The position numbers were made by a program, and so were the translations under genes. 64,000 bases of DNA from Phylloscopus collybita (lineage: Eukaryota > Chordata > Aves > Passeriformes > Phylloscopidae): the NCBI GenBank assembly GCA_027886175.1, contig JAJNNQ010000003.1, positions 22,795,501 to 22,859,500 of the forward strand, read 5' to 3'. The notes beneath the pieces are model-generated. The model ran no database searches. It was not told the DNA's origin and saw nothing but the letters and a program-made list of their open reading frames with translations. Shown in pieces: positions 39,483 through 51,290 of this stretch; position 1 is the stretch's first letter; every line of letters begins with the position of its first letter.

Positions 39483-41358
39483 ACAGGTTATCAAGTTTAG
39501 CCATAGAAACATGAAAAAGACTCCAAACAACCCAAACAAAACAAACCCAAAGACTCCAGTACATTCTTAGGTATGGAAAATCCAGTTCAGTTACATTTGG
39601 CAAAGACCTTGCCTTTAATTGTTCACCACAGGAAGCTTCAGCAGTAATAAGCAATTCTGTCAACCTCAGTAACAGTAAGGGCAACATTAGAGCTGTGCAT
39701 ATGCACACATTCACGTGTATTTTCATACTGTGCACAGATTTCCTGAACAATAGAGTAATAGCAGTTTTCCCATGCTTCACAGCTTGGTTTTGATTGGTGA
39801 AGGAAAAGTGGATAAAATACCGGTGTTGAATATTTATTTGCTAGCTTATTTCATTTCAGTGGTTAAGGGGAGTAGCATGCTGTTTCCTAGAAAACATTTT
39901 CTTCAAATTGCTTCTCAATTGGTCTGATGTCATCCAGAGTATTTGTGTCCACAGTGAATAACACATTAAGAAAGGGTATTTTTCACAGATAAAATAAGGA
40001 AGTAATTTTAACTCCATATCAGCACTGTTTCAGACTTTTCAGTATAATTTCAGAGTCAAGTTTTTGTGTTGTTGGTTGTCTGAGATTCTTTTTTTTTTGG
40101 TGTATTACAGCATGAACAAGCGGAAGGAAAAATCTGTTTTGCAAGATGACAATACACTGAGCTCAATTTAATCAGCCTAAAAGTTTGTGAATTGAAAACT
40201 GTGCACTCCTGGTAAGCTCCTAAGATCTGACTGTAGAGGGTTCTGGTCATGGGCTCTGTGCATGAAATCCTGTAACTCATAAAATCACTCTACTCATGCA
40301 AAGCACGGCTGTGCCTTGTTATTGCTGCAAACTCAGGACACATATTTGGCCTTCCTGTTTCTGAAGCATGCTCTGAAAAGAGCTATTTTCCTTACGAAAT
40401 AATTCATAAGCTGTTTTAAGGAGCCTTTCTGATAAGGGTTTTTCCTTTGCAGGGAAAACTGTTCATCACATTTAGGTTTGACCTGAAACTGACACATTGT
40501 ACAGAATGAAAAAAAGATTAAACCCCACATTTCTCAGCTTATGCTTAATATTTTAATTCCTACTCTTTTTCCTATCTACTTATGGAGAGCCAGAGATTGC
40601 AAGGTGTGTGGGCTGGCCATTTTTAAAGGCACTCCTTGGAGTCATAATGAACATTTGATTTACAAGTTCTTTGAATAAAGCAGTTTATCCAGAGTGGCTC
40701 TGGAGCAGCCAGAGACTTTCTGTGTTTCAACAAACAACTGAATTCTTTGCAGCCATCCCCCTAAAAACAGAGTCTAAGGTGCTTGGGCCCTACATTTACC
40801 ATGCAGAGCCTTGCAAAGTGTTGTTTTCCTTCAGAGCAAAGCTCCTTCCTGGAAATTCAAACCACATAATACAATTATTATATACAATTATTAATACAAT
40901 TGTTCTATACCTCACTCTGATTTTTATTTAAGCATTTGAGCTTGGACATCCCCAAACTGTCCATCAGAAGGGTGATGGGAAACTCAAAGTAAATGAACGA
41001 AGGAGGACAGAGGCTATACCTCTTTATGATGGTCCCAGAGTAAGAAACTGCAATCTGCAGCTTTCCTACTCTAATGTGATGGGAAAGCTACAAACTTAAT
41101 CTTTTGACAGTCTTTGTTTCTTGTCATCTCTGTTATGAATACAGGTATTCCTAAATAATTCAGCCATTCTCCAGTCAGCAAACCCTAAATAAACTGATAC
41201 CTCATGAGTAAGTAGAGATAGCAGGTTTGAACAGCTAAATGCATTCAGCAAAGGCATCCAAATTAATACAACATTTGGACACATTTAAATCCTGCCAACT
41301 GCAAGTGAATGTGGTCACATTCATCTAAATGTATATGGTTATCAAATCAGGACTCCAC

Positions 41359-41385
41359 AATTTTTCACTTATCAAGTGAAAAATT
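41359..41385. repeat. Perfect inverted repeat, 12-bp arms, 3-nt loop
   Basis: AATTTTTCACTT, then ATC, then AAGTGAAAAATT. The match stops exactly at both outer edges. A weaker GTTCA/TGAAC inverted pair follows within 40 bases. No flanking terminal repeats of a MITE were found. The function is unknown; on either strand it would fold into a strong small hairpin with an AT-rich stem. Confidence 0.85.
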
Positions 41386-41689
41386 ATCAGTTCATTCTGA
41401 TTGTTCATTCTTTGAACAGTCAGTTGTTTTAGCTATCAGGTGATGTGTTTTGTAATGAGTGTTACACCAAGGAAGTGCACATAAGGCAGCAGAAAATTTT
41501 AAAACTTCCATATGAAGGCAACCAAGCCATGTAAGCAAGCAGAAATACCTTAGCTGCAGAGGAATAAATTATGTACAATAGACTACAGCACCAAGCATAT
41601 GATACACAAGAAACCTTAATTTAGATGCTAATTAACTCAAATGTAAGAATTACAGGGTTAATTAAGCAACATATCCCTCCCACAATTTT

Positions 41690-41970
41690 ATCTGCTGCAG
41701 ACACAGGTGAGAGGAGAAGGATCTTACCATTTGATTAAATTAGCCACAAGCCACAGTGGGAAGTTATGATAAACATTTTTGGAAAGCATTTAATTATGAG
41801 TCCTAAGTAGGATGGATTCTGCTTTTAGATTACATCCATTTTTATTATTGGACATGAAAGATCAAATGATCAAGAAAACAGCCACTTCAACAGCTATGTA
41901 ATAAATGCTTCTCCTGCAGCACAATTGTTAAACCAAAACATATATTTCTAATCAATTTAGTTGTAACCAG
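41690..41970. other. Candidate conserved non-coding element
   Basis: Repeat-free AT-rich stretch with clustered words of homeodomain and related type: GATTAAATTAGCC near 41734, GCATTTAATTATGAG near 41787, AGATCAAATGATCAAG near 41860. No frame. An inference from texture only. Confidence 0.18.
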
Positions 41971-42603
41971 CATGCAGAAAACTCATTAAGTTTAAATTAA
42001 ATCCTTATTTCAAGCACAGTGTGACCACTCTTGGTACAGTGGCTTGTTGCATGGCAATTTCCTTTTCCAGCTCTGTTCTCACTTTTCCTTGCCTGTGACA
42101 CCACCCCAGCTACCTGTAAAGCAACATTCTCTGCGCAGACTCAGGCAGCTCATTTGTTGGGTAATGGTGAGAGGAGCCCTCATGCAAAGTCAGATTCCTA
42201 GCTAGACTAAGTTTATTCTTTGGGAGCTGGGAGAGTTCCATGACATTTATAAACAATCTTCCTTATCTGAGCATTGATTCTGCAAGAAACATCAGCAGCT
42301 TTTTGAACTTACATCATCTGAAGATGCTCCTTCCCTAACAAACCAGCTTGCAGGAAGAAGACTTGCTGAGGGCAAGACCTCCGCTGACATGTGGCTGATA
42401 CTTAAATCCTGGTTTCTAGGAGCACAGGAGTTTCTGAAGAGCCAAGGGCAATGGCTAAAAAAGGCTGATAAATGGTGTTAAAATGTTTGGCAGACACTTG
42501 CATCCTGCAGTATTTGGTAGCCTTTATGTTTATAATGTTACTGCAAAGTTGAAATAAATATGAAAAGAGCAGACCCGTGTGAAGCCAGTGAAGCCCCACA
42601 AAG

Positions 42604-43188
42604 GTGTATCAAGTTTTGAGGGTGGCCAGCAACCTCCCAGAAATGGCTTAAGAAAAAAACCGGCTGATCGGAGGTGTTTTTAAAAAGTAAAAAGGTTTTA
42701 ATCAAAGAAGAAAATAATAAACTATACAAAACAAAAGAATAAAAGCCATGCACAGTGCAGGGAAATCCCTTGCGCCTGCTAAGACACCCCGAAAATGCCC
42801 TGAGAATCTCTGTGCTCTCCCTTAAGTATACAATAATCTAAGAGACATTTTTGTCATGCTGCCCAATAGAAAATAGCTGCATTTCTTGAGGTACAGCTCA
42901 AAGATCCAACAGGTGCCTTTGAACTGGCACTGGGCCAGTTACGGTGAGAAAAGCATCAAAGTTTCTGGTTCTTCTTCCTTAAAAGTTCAAGAGTGAGGCT
43001 TAAACTCTTTTCCTAATCTGGGAACACCTGCTTGGGTGTGGGGGTGCACCACAAGGCTCAGGCAAGTCCTTCTAGCTGGCAAATCCCTGTTTTTACCAGC
43101 TGAGGAGTGCCAATGGAGAGCAGCCAGGCAGGGAACATTCCACTCCAGTGGTGCCCTCCACGTAAAAAAACAACCTTCCATGAAACAA
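42604..43188 (-). mobile_element. Possible LTR remnant
   Basis: In minus sense this segment reads like a retroviral LTR: a TTAAGTATA box (plus-strand TATACAATAA vicinity near 42828), then a GC-richer stretch, then GCTTTTATTC and a GATTAAAAC polyadenylation-like signal (around plus 42697-42704). The left end could be TGTATCAAG at 42604 and the right end CATGAAACA at 43188, giving TG...CA, but no target duplication is evident. It directly abuts the truncated LTR at 43189. Confidence is low because no second copy lies in the window. Confidence 0.33.
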
Positions 43189-43535
43189 TGTTCTGGGTTG
43201 TGGAACCAAAAATGTGTATTCTATTTCATTTGCTGAAAGCAGTTGGGGAAATGTTCTTCTTTATCTCTTGTAACTCTGGGAGGAGGGGGGCAGGTGCCTT
43301 CTGATAATGGGCCAGCTGTTCAAACCAGGTGGGGCAGTGTTTCTTATCTCTTTCACTGCCCCTCCTCCCCCCAGGGGAATATTTTCTGCTGATGGACCAT
43401 TAAGACACCCCTAAAAGCACACATCCCCAAAGCAGTACATCCACATCCCATTGTGAGATGCTCCACCCAGTGGGAGGAGCCAACCATTCCTACCTGGATA
43501 AAACTGAGACGTAGGAACACAAGGCATCTAGCTTC
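43189..43535. mobile_element. Truncated LTR, TGTCTTGG-ended family (copy 4, inverted)
   Basis: Reads in reverse complement to the right part of 27467-28216 with the same landmark blocks in order: terminus TGTTCTGGGTTGTGG, the ACATTTTTG/ATTCTATTTCAT block, TTTATCTCTTGTAACTCTGGG, GGCCAGCTGTTCAAACCAGG, and GAGATGCTCCACCCAGTG. It breaks off near GGCATCTAGCTTCA at about 43535, so roughly half of the LTR is missing. Orientation is opposite to the other three copies. Confidence 0.82.
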
Positions 43536-46365
43536 AACAAACAACTAATTAGAATAATGGCTAGAAAATATTGTCATTGCAGGCCTTTAACCCCATCGTG
43601 GTTACAGAGGCTTAGCTGAGTGCGGCCATGTTCTCTCGAAATATTTGTGTGGGGTTCATTCCTCCTGCTGGTTCACTTTCAACTTTTTTTTTTTTTAAAG
43701 AAAGTCTAGAATTGAAGTAATTTTCTTCAGCTATTTCGTTCCAACGATTCAGCAAAGGAAGCACCCTGACAGAGAATTGGAAACAACGACTCACAAATAA
43801 AACTATTTTTATAAGCGCTGCAAATCCCATGAGGAAAAATACCCTGTTAAGAATATCCAGAATGATGAACAGGGTTTTCAGATTAGTTGTACTTTAACAT
43901 TTAGGTGGTAATTGCTGAATTTGGTCTATTTAACACTTTACCAAATGGCAGAGGCCTAGACTCATGATGAGTTGAGGATTTTACAGAAAGTCAAAGAATA
44001 TGCCTGATCTGTTAGGTTCAAGGAAAATTTCTAAGTTCAAGTCAACTCAGGAATTCCAGGGCATGAATTCCATGAAGCAGAATTTGTTCTTCAACAATGG
44101 GTTCCCAATCCAAATATTTAACAGGATATTTTTGACCATGCCACCATACTGAACCAAAGCTGCCAAGATAGGAAAAAAAAAATTTAAATTTTATTTTCCA
44201 AATGTGCTATACATTTTTCTAAACTGTTTTTTTTTTGGGGTTTTTTGTTTGTTTTTTTTTTTAACCAGTCAGTTACCTTCAGAAGTCTAAGCTGGAAAAT
44301 GTATTATTGTGACACTAGAAATTCTAGTTTAGTTTCTTGTGATTACTGAAAATACCATCCTCTGCAGAAAGGACTTAACAATATTTTCACTGCTCTCTCA
44401 TGGAACAGTTGCTTCAATAGTTTGCCCTGAGCTTAAATCCAAGATTTTCAAAATAAAAGTCTTATTTGAGAGAGTTTATATTGCAGGTTCCCAAAGTAAC
44501 CTGGATTAATATCTTTAAAAATTAATGCTCGAACTACCACAAACTGTTCCACCTAAAGTCACTCCAGAAGAGTTAATGACAGAAAAATAGTGAATTGAAA
44601 ATCCTTATCCATTTGATAAAAGAGCAGGGTAGAGAGATGTCTTACAGCAGGAGCAAAAGGAGAGTCAGGACACAACAGACTAAGCTCCTCATTGTGTTGT
44701 TCTCTCAATACTTCTGAGTTTGTAAACATTTATCTGCCCATTTCATAGGGTTCAGTCACTTCTCAGAGCTCTCCCACAAGCCAGTCATTTTAATGTAAAC
44801 CAAATATTGAACTGGCTACAAGTCAATAAAAATATTTATTGACTGAAATATTCAGTCTATAGACATGCACAGTTAGAGGGCTTCTGTTATAAAAGAGTGA
44901 CAAAGTAGAAAGAAGAAATTAGCAGATTTGAAGAAATGAGTAATTCTCCGACATTATAGTTAGTAGTATTAAGCACAGTATTCATATTTACTGGAATAAA
45001 TCTTACCTAGTATCAAAATGAGATTCAGAGAAAAGTATAATTACAAAGGCACAGAAGGCTCTACTCTGCAATCCTTGGAAAGAAATGTTTTTTGGGTCTT
45101 ATTGGCATCTTCAATTTGGTTCACCTAGACCTTTAATATCATTGATACTACATTGCAGGGGTGACTCAGGTGCAAACCCCACAGCTGGCAGCAGCAAAAT
45201 TCTTCCTCTCTTGATATTTCACCTCCAAAGAGGAAATGTAAAACTCCAATAAATGGTCCTTCCTCTGTTTAATTCTTAAGAAAGAATGGTGTAGAAAAAT
45301 CCCATAGTCTCTAGGATCTATGACAAGGGATGCCCACCAATATCTATTTATGTTCCATCAATCTCTTGCACTTTTTTTTTGAGTATACTTTTTCCATTTC
45401 TGTTTTTAAGACTATAAGACTATACCTGATTGTTTCAAGAAGCCACAGATATTTCAGTGTGGCTACAGAAAAGTAGAGAGGCATTGATTGTTCAAGTTTT
45501 GTGGCCGTTTCAAAACATCATTTTACAGTGGATATTTAACTATTTGCATTTGCTTTATCTAGTAATTTCAGATTTCTTTCCTTCTCAAAGCCACAGGTAT
45601 TCGTGAAAAATAATTTAAAGAAATTTTTGTCAAATGTATAAAGGATACGAACCATCAGTAATAAAGGGGAAACATAAATTGGCATTTAGACTGCATGAAT
45701 CCTGCTATGGAGAAAGCAGAAGTCAGTTGAGAATTAAAATCTTTTTAGGAGCAGCTTAATTCATTTGTGATAGCTCCATAACAATTACTAAATCTTCACT
45801 GGCAATGTAGATTTCCATACCTGCTGAGAAGTTGTATAGATTCCATGTGTCAACACTAGAATCAATATAACATTCTGTGATTCACTGACAGTGAATCACT
45901 TCCTCTCCTTGCAAACATAATTCATCCGGATTCCGACAGCTTCCAGACATACAGTGGATTCCATTAAAATAGAGACTCATGATTTTTCTTTGTAAGAGTA
46001 CTCCAGACCTTTTCAAATGTGGCCAACCCCCAGTAATTACTCTTGCACCCCAAGGGTGGCTTAGTGTAACCCATGAAACCAGCTGCTCTTCATGGTGGTG
46101 TCATTGATCGTGATGAATCCTTTAATTATCCACATACATGGTCTGTGTTCTTCTACAGAACATTCACTACTATGAATGCAATAGTCTCAATTATGGAAGG
46201 GTTTGATCCTGGCTGCTGCTTTTTTTATATAATTAAACCAAATAGCTGCAAAGTCCAAGAGTGCTTGTTTGGGTCAGGAGTCACTGGGTGAATGGCACCA
46301 CTGTGTTAGCAAAATGAGAATGGCTTCATTGTGATCTTAAAAGACCATAAATCACACATATTAAG
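43536..46365. other. Non-genic DNA
   Basis: No gene seen. T-rich runs at about 44227-44264 and a perfect palindrome at 45877-45899. Confidence 0.65.
45877..45899. repeat. Perfect inverted repeat, 11-bp arms, 1-nt centre
   Basis: GTGATTCACTG, A, CAGTGAATCAC. No AT-repeat character, so this is less likely to be a chance by-product of low complexity than the usual A/T palindromes. It contains TGATTCA-like and TGAATCA-like words resembling AP-1 half-sites in mirror arrangement. No known element recognised. Confidence 0.85.
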
Positions 46366-46594
46366 TAAACAAAACAAAACAAAACAAAACAAAACAAACC
46401 CAAACAAAAACCCAACAAACAACCCCCCAAAAATAAACAAACAAAACCACCACAAAGAAACCCAACCCCCCCAAACAAACAAACAACAAAAACCCAAACA
46501 GAAAACTCCAAACCCCCAAAACAAAACAACAAACAAACAAACAAACAAACACAACCACACCACCCCCCCCAACAACAACAACAACAAACCCAAA
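46366..46594. repeat. A/C-only low-complexity tract
   Basis: About 225 bases made almost entirely of A and C on the plus strand; I count only about four G or T bases. Units are AAAAC, AAAC, AAC and C-runs of 5 to 9, so it is a decayed (AAAAC)n/(AAAC)n/(AAC)n array. The complementary strand is pure G/T with G-runs. The four overlapping open frames here arise because such sequence cannot form stop codons in most frames. Confidence 0.92.
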
Positions 46595-48701
46595 ATATTT
46601 CTTCATCTGATAAGCTTGTGTTTTCAGCGTTCCTTATGGAGTCAATGAAATTTAATGCCAAAAAGATAACTGAATACAGTAACTAAAGAAGAGCTATAGC
46701 TTTGTATTTCTGGATATAAGCTTAATAATGAATCTTAAAAATGGTTGTATCAGTTATACACATGATTAAAATATCTCCAGCTTTATAGTACTGATGAGAT
46801 AATTCAAGTAATTAGAAATTACACATACTTGAACAGTCAGTCAGTAAAAGAACCTTTAATCACAATCAAAACCTTTTCTTCCCCGAAGGAAGATTATTTT
46901 TTTCCATATTACAGATTTTTGGTAGCCTCTCATTCATTTTCCTCAGACAGTGATTAGAATAAGCTTTGTCAGTGGTTGGAAAGAACACATTAGGAATGAT
47001 TTTACATAGAAAAAAAATCAATATCCCATTCCTGGAATTTACAACTCTTCTTAGCTGACCTTTTATTCCCCCAAACGTGCTATCCCTTGTTTCTCAAGAA
47101 AGCTCTCTTTACAGAAACATCTGTCTTAAACAAAACATTTGCTTGTGCACCTAGAATAAAGGTATGACTTTTATAATACAGAACACTACAAGCCAGTTTA
47201 ACAGAATGTGTTATTTGTAATTTGTGCTCTGGTGAGGCTTAGTTAATACATCTGCAAATGAACCTCCTGAACACTCCTTTCTCAAGAATTCTCTTCTTTT
47301 CTCCCCAACAATGTTGGAAGGAGAGCAAGAATATGAGACAACTTCCAAATTCTGATCTGTGGAAGATTCCAGGAATGCAGCAACTAAAGGTGGATTGGAT
47401 GCAAAAGCAGACCAGTTTTTAATGCATTTCTCAGGTTAAAGGCAGCTAATATTTCATGTTCTACTACGCAGTTCAAAATAATCCCATTTCTCTATTTTCC
47501 AATTTTACCATTCTTTAAGATGTCAGCTTCTTGCATATCTTTTAAAATTTGTTTTTAATTTTTATTTTTAGACCAGGAAAAGAGTTTGGAAATACTTATA
47601 CAATACTTGCAAATAAAGCTGTCAGTCAAATTACATCTTAGTTATACTGAGTACAAACATCCTTGCCCAATATTTAATGAGCAGTTAAGAAATATATTTA
47701 AAAGGGGTTTTACTGTATTCAGTTTGGGAGCACTGAACCTAGTTCTGCCACACCCCAGCCTCCAAACAATCTCTATTAGAAGGCTTAAAATTTGGCCAAG
47801 ATTTCTGTAAGCCAAAGCCCAGAGAAGGCAGCATCCACCCACAAAGCTGCTTCAGCACCAGTTTGAGTTTTCTTGCCACAGATAACCATTTGACTATGAA
47901 GCTGATTTGATTTGGACAGGAGTTCCAGTAAAAATTTGCCTTGATTATTGATAACTGTCAACCGCCAACAATTTTCTTTGTCTGTAGTACAAGTTTTTCT
48001 ATATTAGAATGCTGTGCTTAAACCTCCTCCCATTAATCTATCCTGGAAAATCACTATTAAGGCCATGCTACTTCTAATTTTTTTTTCCTTGAACTTTCCC
48101 ATGTAGATGGTTAAAACAAGGCATGTAAGGTTCTTACTAAGAAAAGTTAAACAGGAGGATTATTTTATATTACACAGAGGTTATACAAGAAAGATGAAAT
48201 ACTTGCTGGGGTTATACACCAATGGAACTGCAGTCTGAAGACAAGTGATTCAGAAATTCAGATCCCATTAGGGATAAGCAATCAGGCTCCTATTCCTAAT
48301 AGTTTCTGTCTAAGCTTGAAATAATCATACCATATGTTAGCACAGTAAAAGACATATTCTTTAACTGAGACAACTGTTTTAAAAAAAGATGAAACGCAGC
48401 TAAGTACAGATTCACCAAAACCAATTTTAGCCTTTCTAAAAGTGCTAGAGAATTCCTTCTGAAAAATATCTTAATGAAGCAAAGCATTTACTTAAGGCCA
48501 GCTCATTCCAAAATGCTGTATTTTCAGCTGAATTAATGTTTCAATAGCAATGAATTTTCAAGCTGCATCTACCAACCAAGAGATGAAAGCAGGTGGGTTT
48601 TGTTGTTTTTTTTTGATGGTGGGTTTTTTTTGGTTGTTTGTTTGTTTTTTCCCCCTACAGACCTACAAATCACTTCATTCATCAGCAAAACAGGAGGAAA
48701 T
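46595..48701. other. Non-genic DNA
   Basis: No gene seen. A T/G-rich tract at about 48599-48655 ends in CCCCCTACAG, a splice-acceptor-like context in plus sense, with no convincing exon after it. Confidence 0.6.
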
Positions 48702-49010
48702 CTAAACTTTGGAAAAAGTAGCATTGGGGTAGAGTACGTCAAACTTCCTGTCTTTTAGTAGGACCACTGCATACAGTCTTCTACTCTCACTTCCAGAGCC
48801 TTGGGGAAGCAGTCTGGGTGATGCATAAACCTCCAGCTCTCCCAGAAGAATCCTTGCTGTAGCCCCACCATGCTGGCTTTCTGAAATCCAAAATAAAGGA
48901 CATTTACTCTTTTGTACAGTATTTACTTCTTTAGTTTCATACAGAACTATCACTTCTGTCCTCGCTGATGGGTTTTTAATTTTTCCTCCTTTTAGGTGCG
49001 CCTGAGGCAT
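48702..49010 (-). other. Unassigned frame with protein-like composition; possible exon
   Basis: A 102-codon minus-strand frame whose predicted product has balanced, globular-looking composition (segments such as TARILLGELEVYASPRLLP and RLYAVVLLKDRKFDVLYP). I do not recognise a family. Near its start the minus strand has a pyrimidine tract and CATGCCTCAG (about 49000-49030), resembling a splice acceptor. A second acceptor-like TTTTGGATTTCAG lies inside the frame, with a GAA/GTGAGAG donor-like site about 90 bases later. Length alone is within chance, so this is only a candidate for an exon or a non-coding transcript. Confidence 0.15.
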
Positions 49011-50454
49011 GGTAATGCAACAATAGAGGGAAAAAAAATATCATCAGATTATGAAATTCTCTATCAAGACAGTCACAAAAATTACTGCAGGAGCTCTAGT
49101 TGCTGTGAGCCATCCAGGTTTTAGTATCAGGGGCAAACTATTCCTGACTTAGAGAAGCTTTTGATTATTTCCTCAGCTGCATTGTAACTGGGTGCTGGCT
49201 TTGATAAGGAGGGGGTGAGAAGGAAACTTAACACAAATAACAAGTATACCAAATACAAGCCTTTATTGAAGAAGGGATTCTGAAAGAGTGATCTTAAGCT
49301 CTTGGTGCTAAATTAGAGTTCAGGCTTAAGAATATAAGATAATCTTCCTGTGCCTCCTTTTTAATGAATGGAAAACCAAAAAGTTTTCCTCAGAGTTGCT
49401 TTAAACCCTTCTTTGCCCCACAAACTCTTCTTCTCAGAAGGATTCTGATTTTCTCCACTGGCTGTGCAGGGCAGATGCATATTCAAACATCAGCTGCAGA
49501 ACACCAGAGATGAGGTCCAGAAGCAATTTTGGAGACAATCATCTCCAACTCTGCAGCCATGAACTGTTTGCTGCAGAGCAAAGTGATCATCAGGGGGAAA
49601 CCAGCATTTTCCAGGCAACCTCTTCCATTCCCTGTTTAAGGAAGACTTTGGCACTGGGGTATTTATCTAGATGCAAGTCATGGTTAAAAGGGTTCAGTTT
49701 GCTTTCATGGCATCACTTTATTATAAGCAATGCTGAATTTTGAGTAAAAAGGCACTATGGCAAGCCAGGTCTGGGTAGGAAATTTGATCTTACAGAAGAA
49801 CAGAACACTTTACACGCTCCTTTTGCCTCGCTTATTTCAGACTCAAAGAAAGCTGCTGGTTTTAACTCAAAAGACTCAAGCAGCCAAAGAGGTCTAAAAC
49901 ATACAGAATATCCAAAGCAGTTAAGCTGACGTTGCCAGAGTAAATTTACTTCTGAGATGTAGGAATTTTAAAACTTGGATGTCAGCTTAATACAATTGCT
50001 TGACTGTGGGGAGATTTTATATTTATATAAACATACATTAATATATATATATATATATATTTATGAAAATATTTTCAGTAGTATAAGGAGTAGAGAAAAA
50101 CCTACAGAACAGAGGTCCTGGATTGTGCAGGTTTGCCTTGACCACAAAAAAAGTTAATTCAGTGATCATCACTGGTGCAGGCAACCACCCCTAATTTCTG
50201 AAAGCTAGACCAGGTTTGAGATGGACAGTGCAGTGAAAATCAGCAAGATGACGTGACGTTACACACCTAGCTAAACTCAAACCACCAATTAACTACTGGT
50301 TGCCTCAGAAGTTGTTTAAGAAAAATGGAGTAGTTAGATTAGATGGCACTGCTCAACCAAGAGCAGTTTAATTTCTGGCTCTCTCTGATCTCAGAGATTG
50401 CATTTTTGAGTGTAAATTTAACTTAATCTCAAAAGAAAAACACAGAAGGATGAA
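49011..50454. other. Non-genic DNA
   Basis: No gene seen. Includes the TA dinucleotide run at 50037-50060. Confidence 0.65.
50037..50060. repeat. (TA)n microsatellite
   Basis: About 11 to 12 TA units; likely polymorphic. Confidence 0.9.
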
Positions 50455-50961
50455 ATGAACTTTAGAAAAACAGAGAAGAACAGGGTGACAGTGGTAACTA
50501 CCCAGAGTGAGGTAATTGAATCTGAGGTTCTAATGTCACAGGTTTTAGGGCAGGAGAGCAAACTGTCTGCTCTCACCTGGGCATTGGAACTGAGTGAAAG
50601 GGAGAAAGTCAACATCTGGATGGATTCTGAATTTGCTTTTGGCACAGTGTGCATCCCATGGGGCAATCTGGAAGGAGGGAGGCTTGTTACCAGTGCATGG
50701 CATGTCGACCAAACAAGGGACACAAATACTGCACTAACTGGGAGCAGTACAAAAACCAGCTGAAGTTGCAGTTATGCACACTAGAGCACGCCAGACAAAA
50801 TAGGGACAAAATGAGAAAATTACTTGGCCAACAGGGTGTCTCAAGAGGCTGCAGAAAAAGGCATCCATTCTTTGGTTCCACAATGAGAGGTTAGCCCACC
50901 AGGTATTAAGCCAGAATGTAGTGCAAATATTGTCAATTAATTGAAGCATTAGAAGCAAGAT
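50455..50961 (+). pseudogene. pol: Endogenous retrovirus pol remnant, RNase H region
   Basis: The plus-strand frame starting at 50455 contains, around residues 34-63, an SKLSALTWALEL segment followed by VNIWMDSEFAFGTV, which matches the order and spacing of the RNase H helix and D-S-x-F/Y-A-F strand of retroviral reverse transcriptases. The catalytic Asp of the second motif (residue 57) is present; the acidic residue normally found in the first appears replaced by Lys (residue 36). A frameshift near 50700-50750 moves the reading to another frame (ending near 50894). The fragment is short and broken, so it is non-functional. It is cut off at 50961 by the target site of the solo LTR at 50968. 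Confidence 0.7.
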
Positions 50962-50967
50962 TTCACC

Positions 50968-51284
50968 TGTCGCAATAGGACACAAAATAAGGACACAGAA
51001 CTCGCTTTTTAGAAGGCTAAAGATGACTCCAATCTGTGTTTATTCTTGAGCTACTTCCCCTTATACCTTCTTACAAAGAACCCACCCAAGGGGTGGAATC
51101 CTTGGACCACATGGATTGAGTCAGAACCTTGGTTGAGTCAGAAGGACATCAAGTAAATTCTCTCCTCTGGGAAGGAATGCAGAAAAACAGGATAGTGTAC
51201 AATAACACATTCCTTGTTTACAGAATTGTGCCTGGGAACAGTTTTAGAGAAATCAAAACACTGCAGGTACGAACCATGGCTACA
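50968..51284 (-). mobile_element. Solo LTR inserted in a pol remnant; relative of the 56-59 kb element
   Basis: A 317-bp LTR with plus-strand ends TGTCGC ... GGCTACA (TG...CA in both senses) and a perfect 6-bp target duplication TTCACC at 50962-50967 and 51285-51290. In minus sense it has AATAAA (plus-strand TTTATT at 51039-51044) about 70 bases from its 3' end. Blocks align with the LTRs at 56064 and 58713: AACCCACCCAAGGGGTGGAATCCTTGGACCAC matches the block GCCCACCCCAGAGGTGGGACCCTTGGGAACCAC in those copies; TCCTCTGGGAA, TGCCTGGGAACAG and the terminal CATGGC.ACA are also shared. Divergence is considerable, so it is an older member of the same group. Confidence 0.85.
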
Positions 51285-51290
51285 TTCACC

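Larger units (their letters stand above)
39483..42603. other. Non-genic DNA
   Basis: No gene seen. Contains a perfect hairpin at 41359-41385 and a TAAT-rich candidate conserved element at 41690-41970, both listed separately. Confidence 0.6.

Noticed and set aside
46306..46661. Four overlapping frames of 81-111 codons, Phe/Cys/Val-rich on one strand and Asn/Lys/Gln/Pro-rich on the other
   Set aside because: They are by-products of the A/C-only tract, which cannot form stop codons in most frames.
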